The translations under genes were made by a program, and so were the position numbers. 64,000 nucleotides of DNA from UBA3839 sp963627995 (GTDB taxonomy: Bacteria > Bacteroidota > Bacteroidia > Bacteroidales > Bacteroidaceae): contig CAVGCV010000004.1 in NCBI GenBank assembly GCA_963627995.1, positions 1-64,000 on the forward strand. The letters run 5' to 3'. This document shows, in pieces, positions 26,017 through 33,477 of this stretch (position 1 is its first letter; every line of letters begins with the position of its first letter). The notes beneath the pieces are model-generated. The model searched no databases, had not been told where the DNA came from, and worked only from the letters and a program-made list of their open reading frames with translations.

Positions 26017-28734
26017 CTACTCGCTCACGACGAAGTGGCCCTGCGGCGTGAAGCCCTCGGCCGAGATGTACATCTGCGTGCAGGACGAGTTGTTGAAGAA
26101 CTCCACGCGGGCGCGCCCCGAGGCGTCGGCCCTGACCGTCGGCTGCCAGTAGAGGGTGCGTCGGAAGTCGGCCATCGGCGGCATCAGGCTGTAGTCCTCC
26201 ATCTCGAACGCCGTCGGCTCGTTGTAGCCCTGGAAGTGGGTGCGCCGCAGCCCCTTCTCCTTGTTGAAGAACTGCGGGTGGGTGTAGACGAACACGGTGA
26301 CGGGGTGCAGGGCCGCCAGCTCGTCGGCGTGGATGAAGCGCGTGTAGTTGTCGTCGTCCTCGGAGATGTACACCGACTTCACCTCGTCGATGAAGTCGGG
26401 CATGGTGGTCGCCCCGCTGGTGTTGCTCGTCCAGCGGATGTTGTAGGTGTTGCGCGTGTATTGCGACACGGTGCAGTAGGTGTTGTTCACCATCCACACG
26501 ATGGGGCGGTTCTTGTAGGTGGGCCCGTCCCTGAACACCGACTTCGAGTAGTCGGTCGCCAGCTGTGTGTCCACCGACGCGTCGGCCGCCCGCCTCAGCT
26601 CGCCGGTCGTGTCGTCGACGATGGTCCAGCGGTCCTCCATGTGGTCGTCGCCGCCGAAGAACTCGTTCTTCTCTTTCAGCCACGCGAAGAGCGTGGGCAG
26701 CGTCTTGCCCTCGTCGATGGTGCGGTCGGTGGCCTCGTCGAGGTTGTAGTAGACGGACGACTTGCGCGCGCCCGTCCGCTCGTCGTACCACGGCAGGCGG
26801 TCGCTGGACGTGAAGTAGCGTCCCCGCACCTTCACCGTGGGCAGCACGTAGCCCGTGCTCCGCCCCTGTCCGCCGAGCCTCGGCGTCCCGTCGCCGGCGT
26901 CGCCGCCCGCCGCCTGCCGCGGCCCGGCCAGCGTCCCGGGCAGGGGAATCATTTCCGTCTCGTAGGGCGAGAGCGTCCGTGCCGCCGGCGAGAAGTGGCG
27001 GTCGATGGCCACCACGTAGGCCGTGTTCTTGTCGTTGTAGCGGGTGCGGATCTGCATGTTCCACTCGCCCGTGATGTCGGGCAGCTCGAAGGCGTAGTTG
27101 CCCAGGCTGTCGGTGGTCGTGTGCCCCTGCAGGTGCTCGCCGCGCCTGTTGTAGAGGAACGCGTCGAGCGACACGCCGCCCACCGGCCGCTTGCGGCGGA
27201 ACTTGAACGTGTCGGGCCTCAGCTGCCCGAACACGTAGAGCTTGTCCTCAATCTGCTGAATCTTGCCGGTGTTCCCCTCGAGCTGGTCGAATCCGCGCAG
27301 CCCGGCCTGCAGCCGCCAGTCGTAGCGCCGCCAGCCCTGCACCATCATCAGCAGGTCGGCGGCGGCGCGGTGCTCGCGGTCGTCGGCCTCGAGGTAGTAG
27401 TCGGGGTTCTCGATGTAGCCCCTCACCTCGCTGCCGAGCAGCATCCAGGTGCGCGCGTTGCCCACCTTGCCGTTCGTGAGCGTGGCGGCGTCCATGGCCG
27501 AGAAGGAGAACGAGGCGCCGGGGGCGGCCGTCAGGTCGATGCGCACGCGCCCGCAGGGCTTCAGCCCCGCCTGCGGCGCGGCGACGCGGATGCTGTCGGC
27601 CCCGGACGGCGGGGGGCATACGAAGAACAGCCGCTCGGCGAGGATGCGCCCGCCGCTGTCGAACACGGTCAGCTGGCTGACCCCGGCGCGCATCTTCGCG
27701 CGCTCGAAGAGCAGCTCCACCGCCGGCTCCGCCGTCAGCGTGTCGCACACCACGACGTTGCCGCCGCTGACCAGCGTGTAGCCCAGCAGCCGCCCGCAGG
27801 TGCCGGGCGAGGCCATGACGGTGGCCGATATGTTGTCGTCGCCCAGCGCGTCGAGCCGCACCACGCAGCCCTCGTCCCGGGCCTGTGGCAGGGCGAACTC
27901 GTGGCGCTTGCCCTCCGCGTCGGTCGCCACGAGGGTGAGCGGCTGCCCGTCGGGCGTGACGTCGAACGTGCCGCGCCCGTTCTCCCCGCTCTGCGCGAAC
28001 TCCACGCTCTCGCCGGCGGCATTGACGAGCAGCGCCTTGACGGCGGCGTGGCGGCCGTCCCGGCCGGACACGCTGAACGCCACGCGGCTGCGCAGCCCCC
28101 GCACGAGGTGGCCGCCCTCGGGGTAGAACGCCACGGCCAGCCCCCCCCGGGCGCGCCTCGGGGGCTTCGTGCCGCCGGCCTCCGTCTCGGCGAGCGCCTC
28201 GCGCCCGTTCGGGAGGCGGTGCAGGTAGGTCAGCTCCTCAATCCTGGGCGCGCTGTAGTCGCCCTCGGCCTCGGGCTTCTTGAAGACGGGGAACACGCGC
28301 GAGAAGATGCCGTTGCCGCCCCAGTTGGTCATGTAGCGCGTGAAGGCGCGCACCTCGTAGAACCCCGTCCCGAAGATGCTGTCGAGCTGGAAGTCGCCCT
28401 CGGCCTGCCCGTCGGCCACCCGCAGCTTGCGCGTCTCCACCACGTCGCCGCTCGGGTTCAGCATCTCCACGTAGAGCACGCGGCTGATGTCGGTGGGCAG
28501 CCCGTTGTCGGCGCGCACCACGTAGGCCTTGAAGCGCATGGTCTCGCCCTTGAAGTAGCCCGTGTTGTCGAAGTGCAGGTAGGCCTTCTCCTGCGGCATG
28601 GCCGCGTTGAACATCATGGCGTGCTTCATGTAGACGAGCAGCCGCGTCATGGTGGAGTCGGCGTCCTGCGCCCGCGCCCCGCCCGCGCAGAGGGCGAGGA
28701 GGAGCGCCGCGAGGAGGGTGCGCAGCGTGCTCAT
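26017..28734 (-). CDS. Large secreted MG2-like multidomain protein
   Basis: 905 residues with a signal peptide (ALLLALCAGGARAQ). After it comes KAYLHFDNTGYFKGETMRFKAYVV, the strand pattern of a macroglobulin MG2 domain, and later beta-sandwich segments (about 600-640, GGVSLDAFLYNRRGEHLQG) resembling carboxypeptidase-regulatory modules. It lacks the thioester motif of alpha-2-macroglobulins. Related Bacteroidales proteins are usually of unknown function; I would expect a periplasmic or outer-membrane scaffold or TonB-plug relative. The ATG overlaps the tsaE stop by four bases (ATGA), so translation is coupled to tsaE. The frame is open upstream but the signal peptide fixes the start at 28734. 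Confidence 0.8.
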   Translation of the reverse strand: MSTLRTLLAALLLALCAGGARAQDADSTMTRLLVYMKHAMMFNAAMPQEKAYLHFDNTGYFKGETMRFKAYVVRADNGLPTDISRVLYVEMLNPSGDVVETRKLRVADGQAEGDFQLDSIFGTGFYEVRAFTRYMTNWGGNGIFSRVFPVFKKPEAEGDYSAPRIEELTYLHRLPNGREALAETEAGGTKPPRRARGGLAVAFYPEGGHLVRGLRSRVAFSVSGRDGRHAAVKALLVNAAGESVEFAQSGENGRGTFDVTPDGQPLTLVATDAEGKRHEFALPQARDEGCVVRLDALGDDNISATVMASPGTCGRLLGYTLVSGGNVVVCDTLTAEPAVELLFERAKMRAGVSQLTVFDSGGRILAERLFFVCPPPSGADSIRVAAPQAGLKPCGRVRIDLTAAPGASFSFSAMDAATLTNGKVGNARTWMLLGSEVRGYIENPDYYLEADDREHRAAADLLMMVQGWRRYDWRLQAGLRGFDQLEGNTGKIQQIEDKLYVFGQLRPDTFKFRRKRPVGGVSLDAFLYNRRGEHLQGHTTTDSLGNYAFELPDITGEWNMQIRTRYNDKNTAYVVAIDRHFSPAARTLSPYETEMIPLPGTLAGPRQAAGGDAGDGTPRLGGQGRSTGYVLPTVKVRGRYFTSSDRLPWYDERTGARKSSVYYNLDEATDRTIDEGKTLPTLFAWLKEKNEFFGGDDHMEDRWTIVDDTTGELRRAADASVDTQLATDYSKSVFRDGPTYKNRPIVWMVNNTYCTVSQYTRNTYNIRWTSNTSGATTMPDFIDEVKSVYISEDDDNYTRFIHADELAALHPVTVFVYTHPQFFNKEKGLRRTHFQGYNEPTAFEMEDYSLMPPMADFRRTLYWQPTVRADASGRARVEFFNNSSCTQMYISAEGFTPQGHFVVSE

Positions 28735-29141
28735 AGCCGTACGGTTCTCGATCCGTCCTCCATTTCCTCCACGCTCACCCGCACGGCGTCGTCGGGCAGC
28801 AGCCCCTCCACGAGCTCGGGCCACTCCAGGAAGCACACGTTGCCGCTGTAGACGTAGTCGTCGAACCCGATGTCGTAGGCCTCCGTCTCGCGCTTGATGC
28901 GGTAGAAGTCGAAGTGGTAGACGGGCGCGCCCCGTCCGTCGAGGTACTCGTTCACGATGGCGAACGTGGGCGAGTTGATGACGTCCGTCACGCCCAGTTG
29001 CTCGCAGACGGCCTTGATGAATGTCGTTTTGCCGGCGCCCATCTTGCCGTAGAAGGCGAACACCTTGCGCCCGCCCATGGCGGCCACGAACTGCCGCGCC
29101 GCGCCGGCCAGCTCGTTGAGTGAAGAAATGTGGATTTCCAT
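28731..29141 (-). CDS. tsaE: tRNA threonylcarbamoyladenosine biosynthesis ATPase TsaE
   Basis: 136 residues. TsaE works with TsaB and TsaD to make t6A37 on ANN-decoding tRNAs. The Walker A motif GKMGAGKTT (residues 32-40), the SPTFAIVNEY segment and the FLEWPE motif are present. In other Bacteroidales tsaE often sits next to porX; here porX is 22 kb away. The stop overlaps the start of the MG2-like gene. A perfect 14-base hairpin lies in its leader (29171-29204), and the -7 box is at 29208-29215. Confidence 0.95.
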   Translation of the reverse strand: MEIHISSLNELAGAARQFVAAMGGRKVFAFYGKMGAGKTTFIKAVCEQLGVTDVINSPTFAIVNEYLDGRGAPVYHFDFYRIKRETEAYDIGFDDYVYSGNVCFLEWPELVEGLLPDDAVRVSVEEMEDGSRTVRL

Positions 29142-29170
29142 CGTTGCGTGTGACTGTTTCGTTCGTGTGG

Positions 29171-29204
29171 CGGGATTCCGCGCCCATGGCGGCGCGGAAT
29201 CCCG
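29171..29204 (-). promoter_or_regulatory. Hairpin in the tsaE 5' leader
   Basis: Perfect 14-base inverted repeat (CGGGATTCCGCGCC and its complement) with a 6-base loop, lying between the -7 box and the tsaE ATG, 29 bases before the start codon. It could control translation or act as an attenuator-like element. Confidence 0.55.
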
Positions 29205-29207
29205 TCA

Positions 29208-29215
29208 CAAATGTA
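29208..29215 (-). promoter_or_regulatory. -7 element for tsaE and the MG2-like gene
   Basis: CAAATGTA on the plus strand, read as TACATTTG on the minus strand, an exact TAnnTTTG match. No TTG is found at the right distance. Confidence 0.55.
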
Positions 29216-29346
29216 CGAAAAAACATGCAAGTGGAAAAGGCGCGCGGGCGGGAGGCCTGTTCCTGTGGAATCCTCCGCTTTGGCTAAGCGTTTGGATATT
29301 AGTGTCTTGCGTATTTTGGAAAGCCGCCGCCGAGGGGCTGGAAAAC

Positions 29347-29445
29347 CTCTGCGGAGAAAAATATTTTCGTCTGCGGACGAAATGGATTTCCTCCGCGGAG
29401 CGCGGGAATTTTCTCCGCGGAGGTTTCCGGCGCTGCTCCGCAGTG
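29347..29445. repeat. Palindrome array B, 22-base period
   Basis: Five motif copies at 29347 (CTCTGCGGAG), 29369 (GTCTGCGGAC), 29391 and 29413 (both CTCCGCGGAG) and 29436 (CTCCGCAGTG). The first three steps are 22 bases, the last 23. Spacers AAAAATATTTTC and CGCGGGAATTTT closely match those of array D at 56478. It lies in the divergent region between tsaE and the 29815 gene. Confidence 0.85.
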
Positions 29446-29687
29446 TTTTTTCGAAGGAACGCAACACGCTCTGGCTCAGTCTGTTCCGTCCGCCTTCGGA
29501 CGCCTGCCCGGGCCTGCCCGCTGGCCGCGGGCGGTGCCGCCCCCGTCTTCCGTGCGGCACGGACGGCCGCTCGCGGCTTGCCGCGAAAGCCCCGCCGCCC
29601 GCGCCGCGCGCCCGAAGGAAAGGGGGCACGCATCGCCAGAAAAGGGGAACGGAACGTTAATGTTCAGAGTATTTAACGAATATTAAC

Positions 29688-29696
29688 GGGGGGGGG
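29688..29696 (+). repeat. G9 homopolymer tract beside a promoter
   Basis: Nine consecutive G, ending 24 bases before the -7 box at 29721 and just upstream of where a -33 element would sit. A change in length would move upstream DNA relative to the promoter. Confidence 0.7.
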
Positions 29697-29720
29697 TAAG
29701 GCGACGCGCCGCCGAACGCT

Positions 29721-29728
29721 TACCTTTG
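29721..29728 (+). promoter_or_regulatory. -7 element of the 29815 gene
   Basis: TACCTTTG, exact TAnnTTTG. No TTG is present 19-21 bases upstream; the G9 tract lies near that place. Confidence 0.6.
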
Positions 29729-29814
29729 TCGTGCCATCCGCTGTGTGCGGGGCGCGCAGGAAGGGATTTCCTGTTTTTTCGACATTCTAACTAACAAATC
29801 AATTTTTCTTACAG

Positions 29815-31677
29815 ATGAAAAGAAAACTCATCTTGCCAATGCTCTGCATGGCCGGCGTGCTGGCCTTCAATGTGCGAGCGCAGGAGACGGAGTCGGTGAT
29901 GCCCGGCCCGTTCACGGTCGCCAACGGCCCGAGCCTCGAGACGTGGTCGCCGACGACCAACCTCGTCCAGAACGGCTCGTTCGAGTACGCCGACCCCTAC
30001 CAGTACTGGACCTACAACTTCTCTGACGCCATCACGTCGGCGAACTACACCGTCGAGACGGATGCGGACAGCGGCGAAAAGTACCTGGTCGGGACGAAGA
30101 ACGCAGGCAGTAGTAAAAATGGCTCGCTCTCCATGGCGTGGGAGCTGGAAGAGGGGGCGACCTACGTATTCTCCTACCGCATGAAAACGGTGAAGTCGGG
30201 AAGCACGGCCACGCAGTTCCTCAAGACCTCGCTCACCAACACCCCGGGGGCGGAAACCCTGGCGCTGGGCACGCCGACCGCAGCGGCGTATGGCGAATGG
30301 ACGACCTTCACGCGCGTGTTCACCAACACGAGCAACTACAAGTACCTGCAAATCGTGTTCCGGTGGCTGGAAGGGCAGTGGGGCTTCGACAACTTCGTGC
30401 TGTCCAAGTGCGAGAAGACCGGCGAGACCGGCAACCTGCAGTACCTGCAGGACGCCATCCCCACCGCCAACATCGGCGACGGCGTGTTCCAGTACGCGCA
30501 GAGCGCCATCGACGCCGCCCAGCAGCTGATTGCCGCCGACGAGGCCACCGTCGACGAGGTGGCAGCCGCCTATGCCGCCCTCGTCAAGCACAATGCGCCT
30601 GATTACACCTCTTTCATCCTGAAGCTGCAGACCGACGACGCCGGCAACGCCTACAACGGCAAGGTCGTGACCTACATCGCGGGCGGCCGCTCCGATGGCG
30701 GAGGCTATGCCGTCGGCTATTACGCCGACGCGAACCCAAACTACGCCCAGGGGTTCGTGCTGGAACCGGTGCAGGACGAGGCCAACACATACATCCTTGG
30801 CCAACGCGATCTTGAGGGTAAACCACGATACCTCTGCACGGGCACAGTCTATGGAGGCAATGACGCTCAAATCCGCACGACGCTCGACGAGGCGCAGGCC
30901 ATGAAGGTTCGCATCGACGTGTCGCCGACGGAAGAGGGCATTGTCCGCCTCTACAACGTGGCCGCCGGCGCCTACATCGGCAGCCAGGACGTGGGCTTCT
31001 TCACTGTCAACAAGAACAACAGGTTCCAGATTGCCGAATGCGAATTTGTCTCTATCTCGGTGGGGAACCATTTCAGAAATGCGGGCGAATGGTACACGTG
31101 GACAATACCTGATCCACTTCCCACTTCCATCTTCCCGACCCTCACTTTCTACAAAGCCACAGGGATAGACGGAACAGTCGTGACGCTCGAGCCGATAACG
31201 GGCGAGCTGATTCCTGGATGCACGCCGCTCGTCGTCTATGTAGGGGGGACGAATCTTCCCGCTTTTATTAAAGGTCCTGGCGCGTCGCCGGCAAAGGACG
31301 AGTTCACCGACGGCGTCATGACCGGCACACTGGCGCCGAGGGTGGTCACCGCCGCCGACAACGCCTGGCTGCTGCAGGACGGCGCCAACGGCCTTGGTTT
31401 CTACAAGGTGAGGGGCGAAAGCGAGATTACCGTTCCCGCCTACCGCGCCTGGGTCACCCACGACGAGACCGCGGCCGCGCAGGGCGGCAGCGTGAAGGGC
31501 CTGACGTTCGTCGTCAAGGACGGCGAGTCGACGGCCATCAGCACGCCCGACGCCACGGCACCGGCCGCAGTGAGGGACATCCACGGCCTGTCGGGCGCGC
31601 GCCAGAACGGCCTGCGGAAGGGCATCAACATCGTCCGCATGACCGACGGCACGGTGCGCAAGGTGATGGTGAAGTGA
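29815..31677 (+). CDS. Secreted protein with CBM-like N terminus and T9SS-like tail
   Basis: 620 residues. After the signal peptide (cut near NVRAQ) comes TNLVQNGSFEY and a beta-sandwich to about residue 200 with SYRMKTVKSG and WGFDNFVLSK, the pattern of CBM4/9-type carbohydrate-binding modules. A short helical segment (about 205-260) follows, then a second domain with lectin-like repeats (KPRYLCTGTVYGG, GAYIGSQDVGFFTV) and a final beta region. The tail KGINIVRMTDGTVRKVMVK fits the Prevotella-type C-terminal signal. No catalytic motif is evident; polysaccharide binding at the surface is the best guess. It shares its 14-base leader end with the 10451 gene. The small protein at 31712 follows at once. 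Confidence 0.78.
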   Translation: MKRKLILPMLCMAGVLAFNVRAQETESVMPGPFTVANGPSLETWSPTTNLVQNGSFEYADPYQYWTYNFSDAITSANYTVETDADSGEKYLVGTKNAGSSKNGSLSMAWELEEGATYVFSYRMKTVKSGSTATQFLKTSLTNTPGAETLALGTPTAAAYGEWTTFTRVFTNTSNYKYLQIVFRWLEGQWGFDNFVLSKCEKTGETGNLQYLQDAIPTANIGDGVFQYAQSAIDAAQQLIAADEATVDEVAAAYAALVKHNAPDYTSFILKLQTDDAGNAYNGKVVTYIAGGRSDGGGYAVGYYADANPNYAQGFVLEPVQDEANTYILGQRDLEGKPRYLCTGTVYGGNDAQIRTTLDEAQAMKVRIDVSPTEEGIVRLYNVAAGAYIGSQDVGFFTVNKNNRFQIAECEFVSISVGNHFRNAGEWYTWTIPDPLPTSIFPTLTFYKATGIDGTVVTLEPITGELIPGCTPLVVYVGGTNLPAFIKGPGASPAKDEFTDGVMTGTLAPRVVTAADNAWLLQDGANGLGFYKVRGESEITVPAYRAWVTHDETAAAQGGSVKGLTFVVKDGESTAISTPDATAPAAVRDIHGLSGARQNGLRKGINIVRMTDGTVRKVMVK

Positions 31678-31711
31678 CATGGAAACATCAATGAAAGAAA
31701 AACGAACGACT

Positions 31712-31921
31712 ATGGACAAGAAGAAAGCATACCTGTCGCCGCTCACCGCCGTGGCCGACGTGGAGATGGACGTGACGATGGCCGCGCTCTCGCTGAAGGA
31801 GGGCGAGGCGGACGGCAGCCTTGACATCCGCTCCCGCCGCCGCCACTTCTTCGGCGAGGACATGGCGGACGAGGAGAAGGTGGCGAACGAGGCCAACGGC
31901 TGGGCCACGGGCCTCTGGTAG
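31712..31921 (+). CDS. Small acidic protein paired with the secreted protein
   Basis: 69 residues from the ATG at 31712; in-frame ATGs at 31679 and 31691 would add 11 or 7 residues. It starts MDKKKAYLSPLTAVADVEMD and ends NGWATGLW. The Lys-x-Ala-Tyr-x-x-Pro start, acidic middle and Leu-Trp end match the protein at 7427, and both sit next to a T9SS-type secreted protein. It is probably translated right after the secreted protein, before the hairpin terminator at 31964. There is no signal peptide. Function unknown. Confidence 0.6.
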   Translation: MDKKKAYLSPLTAVADVEMDVTMAALSLKEGEADGSLDIRSRRRHFFGEDMADEEKVANEANGWATGLW

Positions 31922-31963
31922 CCCTCCTGTGCCGCACGGCGGCGCCGACCTTTGGACAGACGC

Positions 31964-32008
31964 GCGTGTCCGGGCTTCCCTTCGGGGGAGCCCGGACACG
32001 CTGGCTTT
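31964..32008 (+). terminator. Terminator after the 29815-31921 pair
   Basis: 13-base stem (31964-31976 with 31989-32001, GCGTGTCCGGGCT) plus inner CCC/GGG pairs around a TTCG loop, followed by TGGCTTTT. Confidence 0.75.
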
Positions 32009-32081
32009 TCGGGGCTGGGGAGGGGCGGCGGACGGCGCGGCTCTTGCCGTGCGACACGCAGAAATTTTGCGCCCGATTCTC

Positions 32082-32112
32082 TTGCTCGTTTCGCAAAATG
32101 CCTGTACATTTG
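32082..32112 (+). promoter_or_regulatory. Bacteroidetes-type promoter of the 32188 gene
   Basis: TTG at 32082-32084, 20 bases, TACATTTG at 32105-32112: exact consensus, about 75 bases before the start codon. Confidence 0.78.
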
Positions 32113-32187
32113 CGGAAACCATGGATTGGATTCCTATGTGAGAGAACAGATATGCGATTCAATAACCCCTTTAAAACCTCAACGAAC

Positions 32188-33240
32188 ATGAACTACAGGA
32201 ATTTACTGGCTGTCGGCGTGTTGTCCGCAAGCCTGCTCTGCGTGTGCTGCAAGAACAAGACGGCGACAACGGACACGGCGGACGCTTCAGCCGCGAGCGC
32301 CGTCCCCGCCGTCATCCTCGACACCGACATCACATCGTCCACCGACGACGTGGTGACCATGGTCGCGCTCTACAACCTGATGGACAAGGGGCTCATCGAC
32401 CTCAAGGCCGTCATGGTGAACCGCCTGGGCGAGATGAACCCCAAGTTCGCCGACATCATGAACACCTACTACGGACACCCCGACATTCCCATCGGCATGG
32501 TGTACCACGGCGCGGAAAACCCGAAGGTGTTCATCGACTACGGCAAGACGGCCGAGCCGGAAAAGTATGAGGGCGAGCCGACGTTCGCGCGCACGCTCAG
32601 CAACGAGCAGATTGCCCAACTGCCCGATGCCGCCAAGCTCTACCGCAAGATTCTGAGCGAAAGCCCCGACAGCTCGGTCTACATCCTTTCAATCGGGTTC
32701 TCCGCCAACCTCGCCCATCTTCTGGAGTCGGAGGGCGACGAATACTCCCCCCTCACGGGCGTGGAGCTGGTGGCCAGGAAGGTGGCCGCCATCCACCAGC
32801 AGGCGGGACACTTCGGCAAGGCGCAGGAACCCGACTACAACTTCAACCAGGACAAGGAGCACGCGTTCACCTACATGGAGAAGTGCCCGGCGCCCATGTA
32901 CTTCTCGCCACAGGAGAGCGGCGACAAGTTCCACTACAATGACGAGGACCTCATCAGCGACCTCGAGTCGGTCGGCAAGCAGGACAGCCCGCTCTACCAC
33001 TGCTACACGCACCACGAGGTAGATGCGACGCAGCACATGTGGGACATCGTGACGCTCATACAGATGATGCATCCCGAGCTGTTCGAGTTCCACGGCCCGT
33101 CGGACATGTACGTCGACGACAACATGGTGCTGTACGAGGGCAGCAAGTCCGACGCGTCGAACCGCTACTACCTCTTCCCGAAGGACGACGAGGCGAGCAA
33201 GAAAATCATGCAGCTCATCCGTGAATACGTGAAGGGCTGA
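32188..33240 (+). CDS. Exported nucleoside-hydrolase-like lipoprotein
   Basis: 350 residues. A signal sequence ends in a Cys cluster (LLCVCCKNK, Cys20/21), suggesting a lipoprotein. The mature part begins with AVILDTDITSSTDDVVTMVAL, a variant of the calcium loop of inosine-uridine nucleoside hydrolases (DTDxGxDD); five residues instead of three separate DTD from DD, and Asp45, Asp47, Asp53 and Asp54 are in place. The later SIGFSANLAHLLES also fits the family (usual GPLTNLA). It may release bases from nucleosides in the periplasm, but with an altered active-site loop the substrate is uncertain. The start at 32188 was chosen for the signal peptide; an ATG at 32152 is possible. Confidence 0.8.
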   Translation: MNYRNLLAVGVLSASLLCVCCKNKTATTDTADASAASAVPAVILDTDITSSTDDVVTMVALYNLMDKGLIDLKAVMVNRLGEMNPKFADIMNTYYGHPDIPIGMVYHGAENPKVFIDYGKTAEPEKYEGEPTFARTLSNEQIAQLPDAAKLYRKILSESPDSSVYILSIGFSANLAHLLESEGDEYSPLTGVELVARKVAAIHQQAGHFGKAQEPDYNFNQDKEHAFTYMEKCPAPMYFSPQESGDKFHYNDEDLISDLESVGKQDSPLYHCYTHHEVDATQHMWDIVTLIQMMHPELFEFHGPSDMYVDDNMVLYEGSKSDASNRYYLFPKDDEASKKIMQLIREYVKG

Positions 33241-33306
33241 CGCCGCGGCCCGCGCGGCGGCGCCGGCCACGGGCGGGACGCCCGCCACGGCTGGCTGGAC
33301 AGGATT

Positions 33307-33380
33307 CTCGGCTTTGCGGTTCGCAAAGCCGAGACTGTTTGTGCGGGGGCGGCTCAGCGTACCGCCCCCGCACAAACAGT
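33307..33380 (+). terminator. Double hairpin, terminator or leader structure
   Basis: Two consecutive perfect inverted repeats: 12 bases (33307-33318 with 33322-33333, loop GTT) and 19 bases (33334-33352 with 33362-33380). They abut without a gap and end 20 bases before the -33 box of the next gene. No long T-run follows (CTTAAAA). Confidence 0.7.
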
Positions 33381-33400
33381 CTTAAAAGTTGTAAAACCTT

Positions 33401-33430
33401 TTGCCCTGCCGTGCAATAGCGGTAAATTTG
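33401..33430 (+). promoter_or_regulatory. Bacteroidetes-type promoter of the GH127-AraC pair
   Basis: TTG at 33401-33403, 19 bases, TAAATTTG at 33423-33430: exact consensus, 47 bases before the GH127 start. Confidence 0.82.
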
Positions 33431-33477
33431 TGGGAGCGAATAACACCTGTTTTTACCTATTTAATAGAAAAAGAAAG

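Larger units (their letters stand above)
29142..29814. other. 673-base divergent region with palindrome array B
   Basis: Between divergent tsaE and the 29815 gene. It holds the tsaE leader hairpin and promoter (29171-29215), palindrome array B (29347-29445), an unannotated GC-rich stretch, an AT-rich block with CGTTAAT at 29655-29661 and its complement ATTAACG at 29682-29688, a G9 tract (29688-29696), the promoter at 29721-29728 and a leader ending TAACTAACAAATCA (29788-29801). I see no gene in it. Confidence 0.6.

Noticed and set aside
31679..31711. Longer start for the small protein at 31712
   Set aside because: Kept as an alternative, but the match to the other small protein begins at the later ATG.
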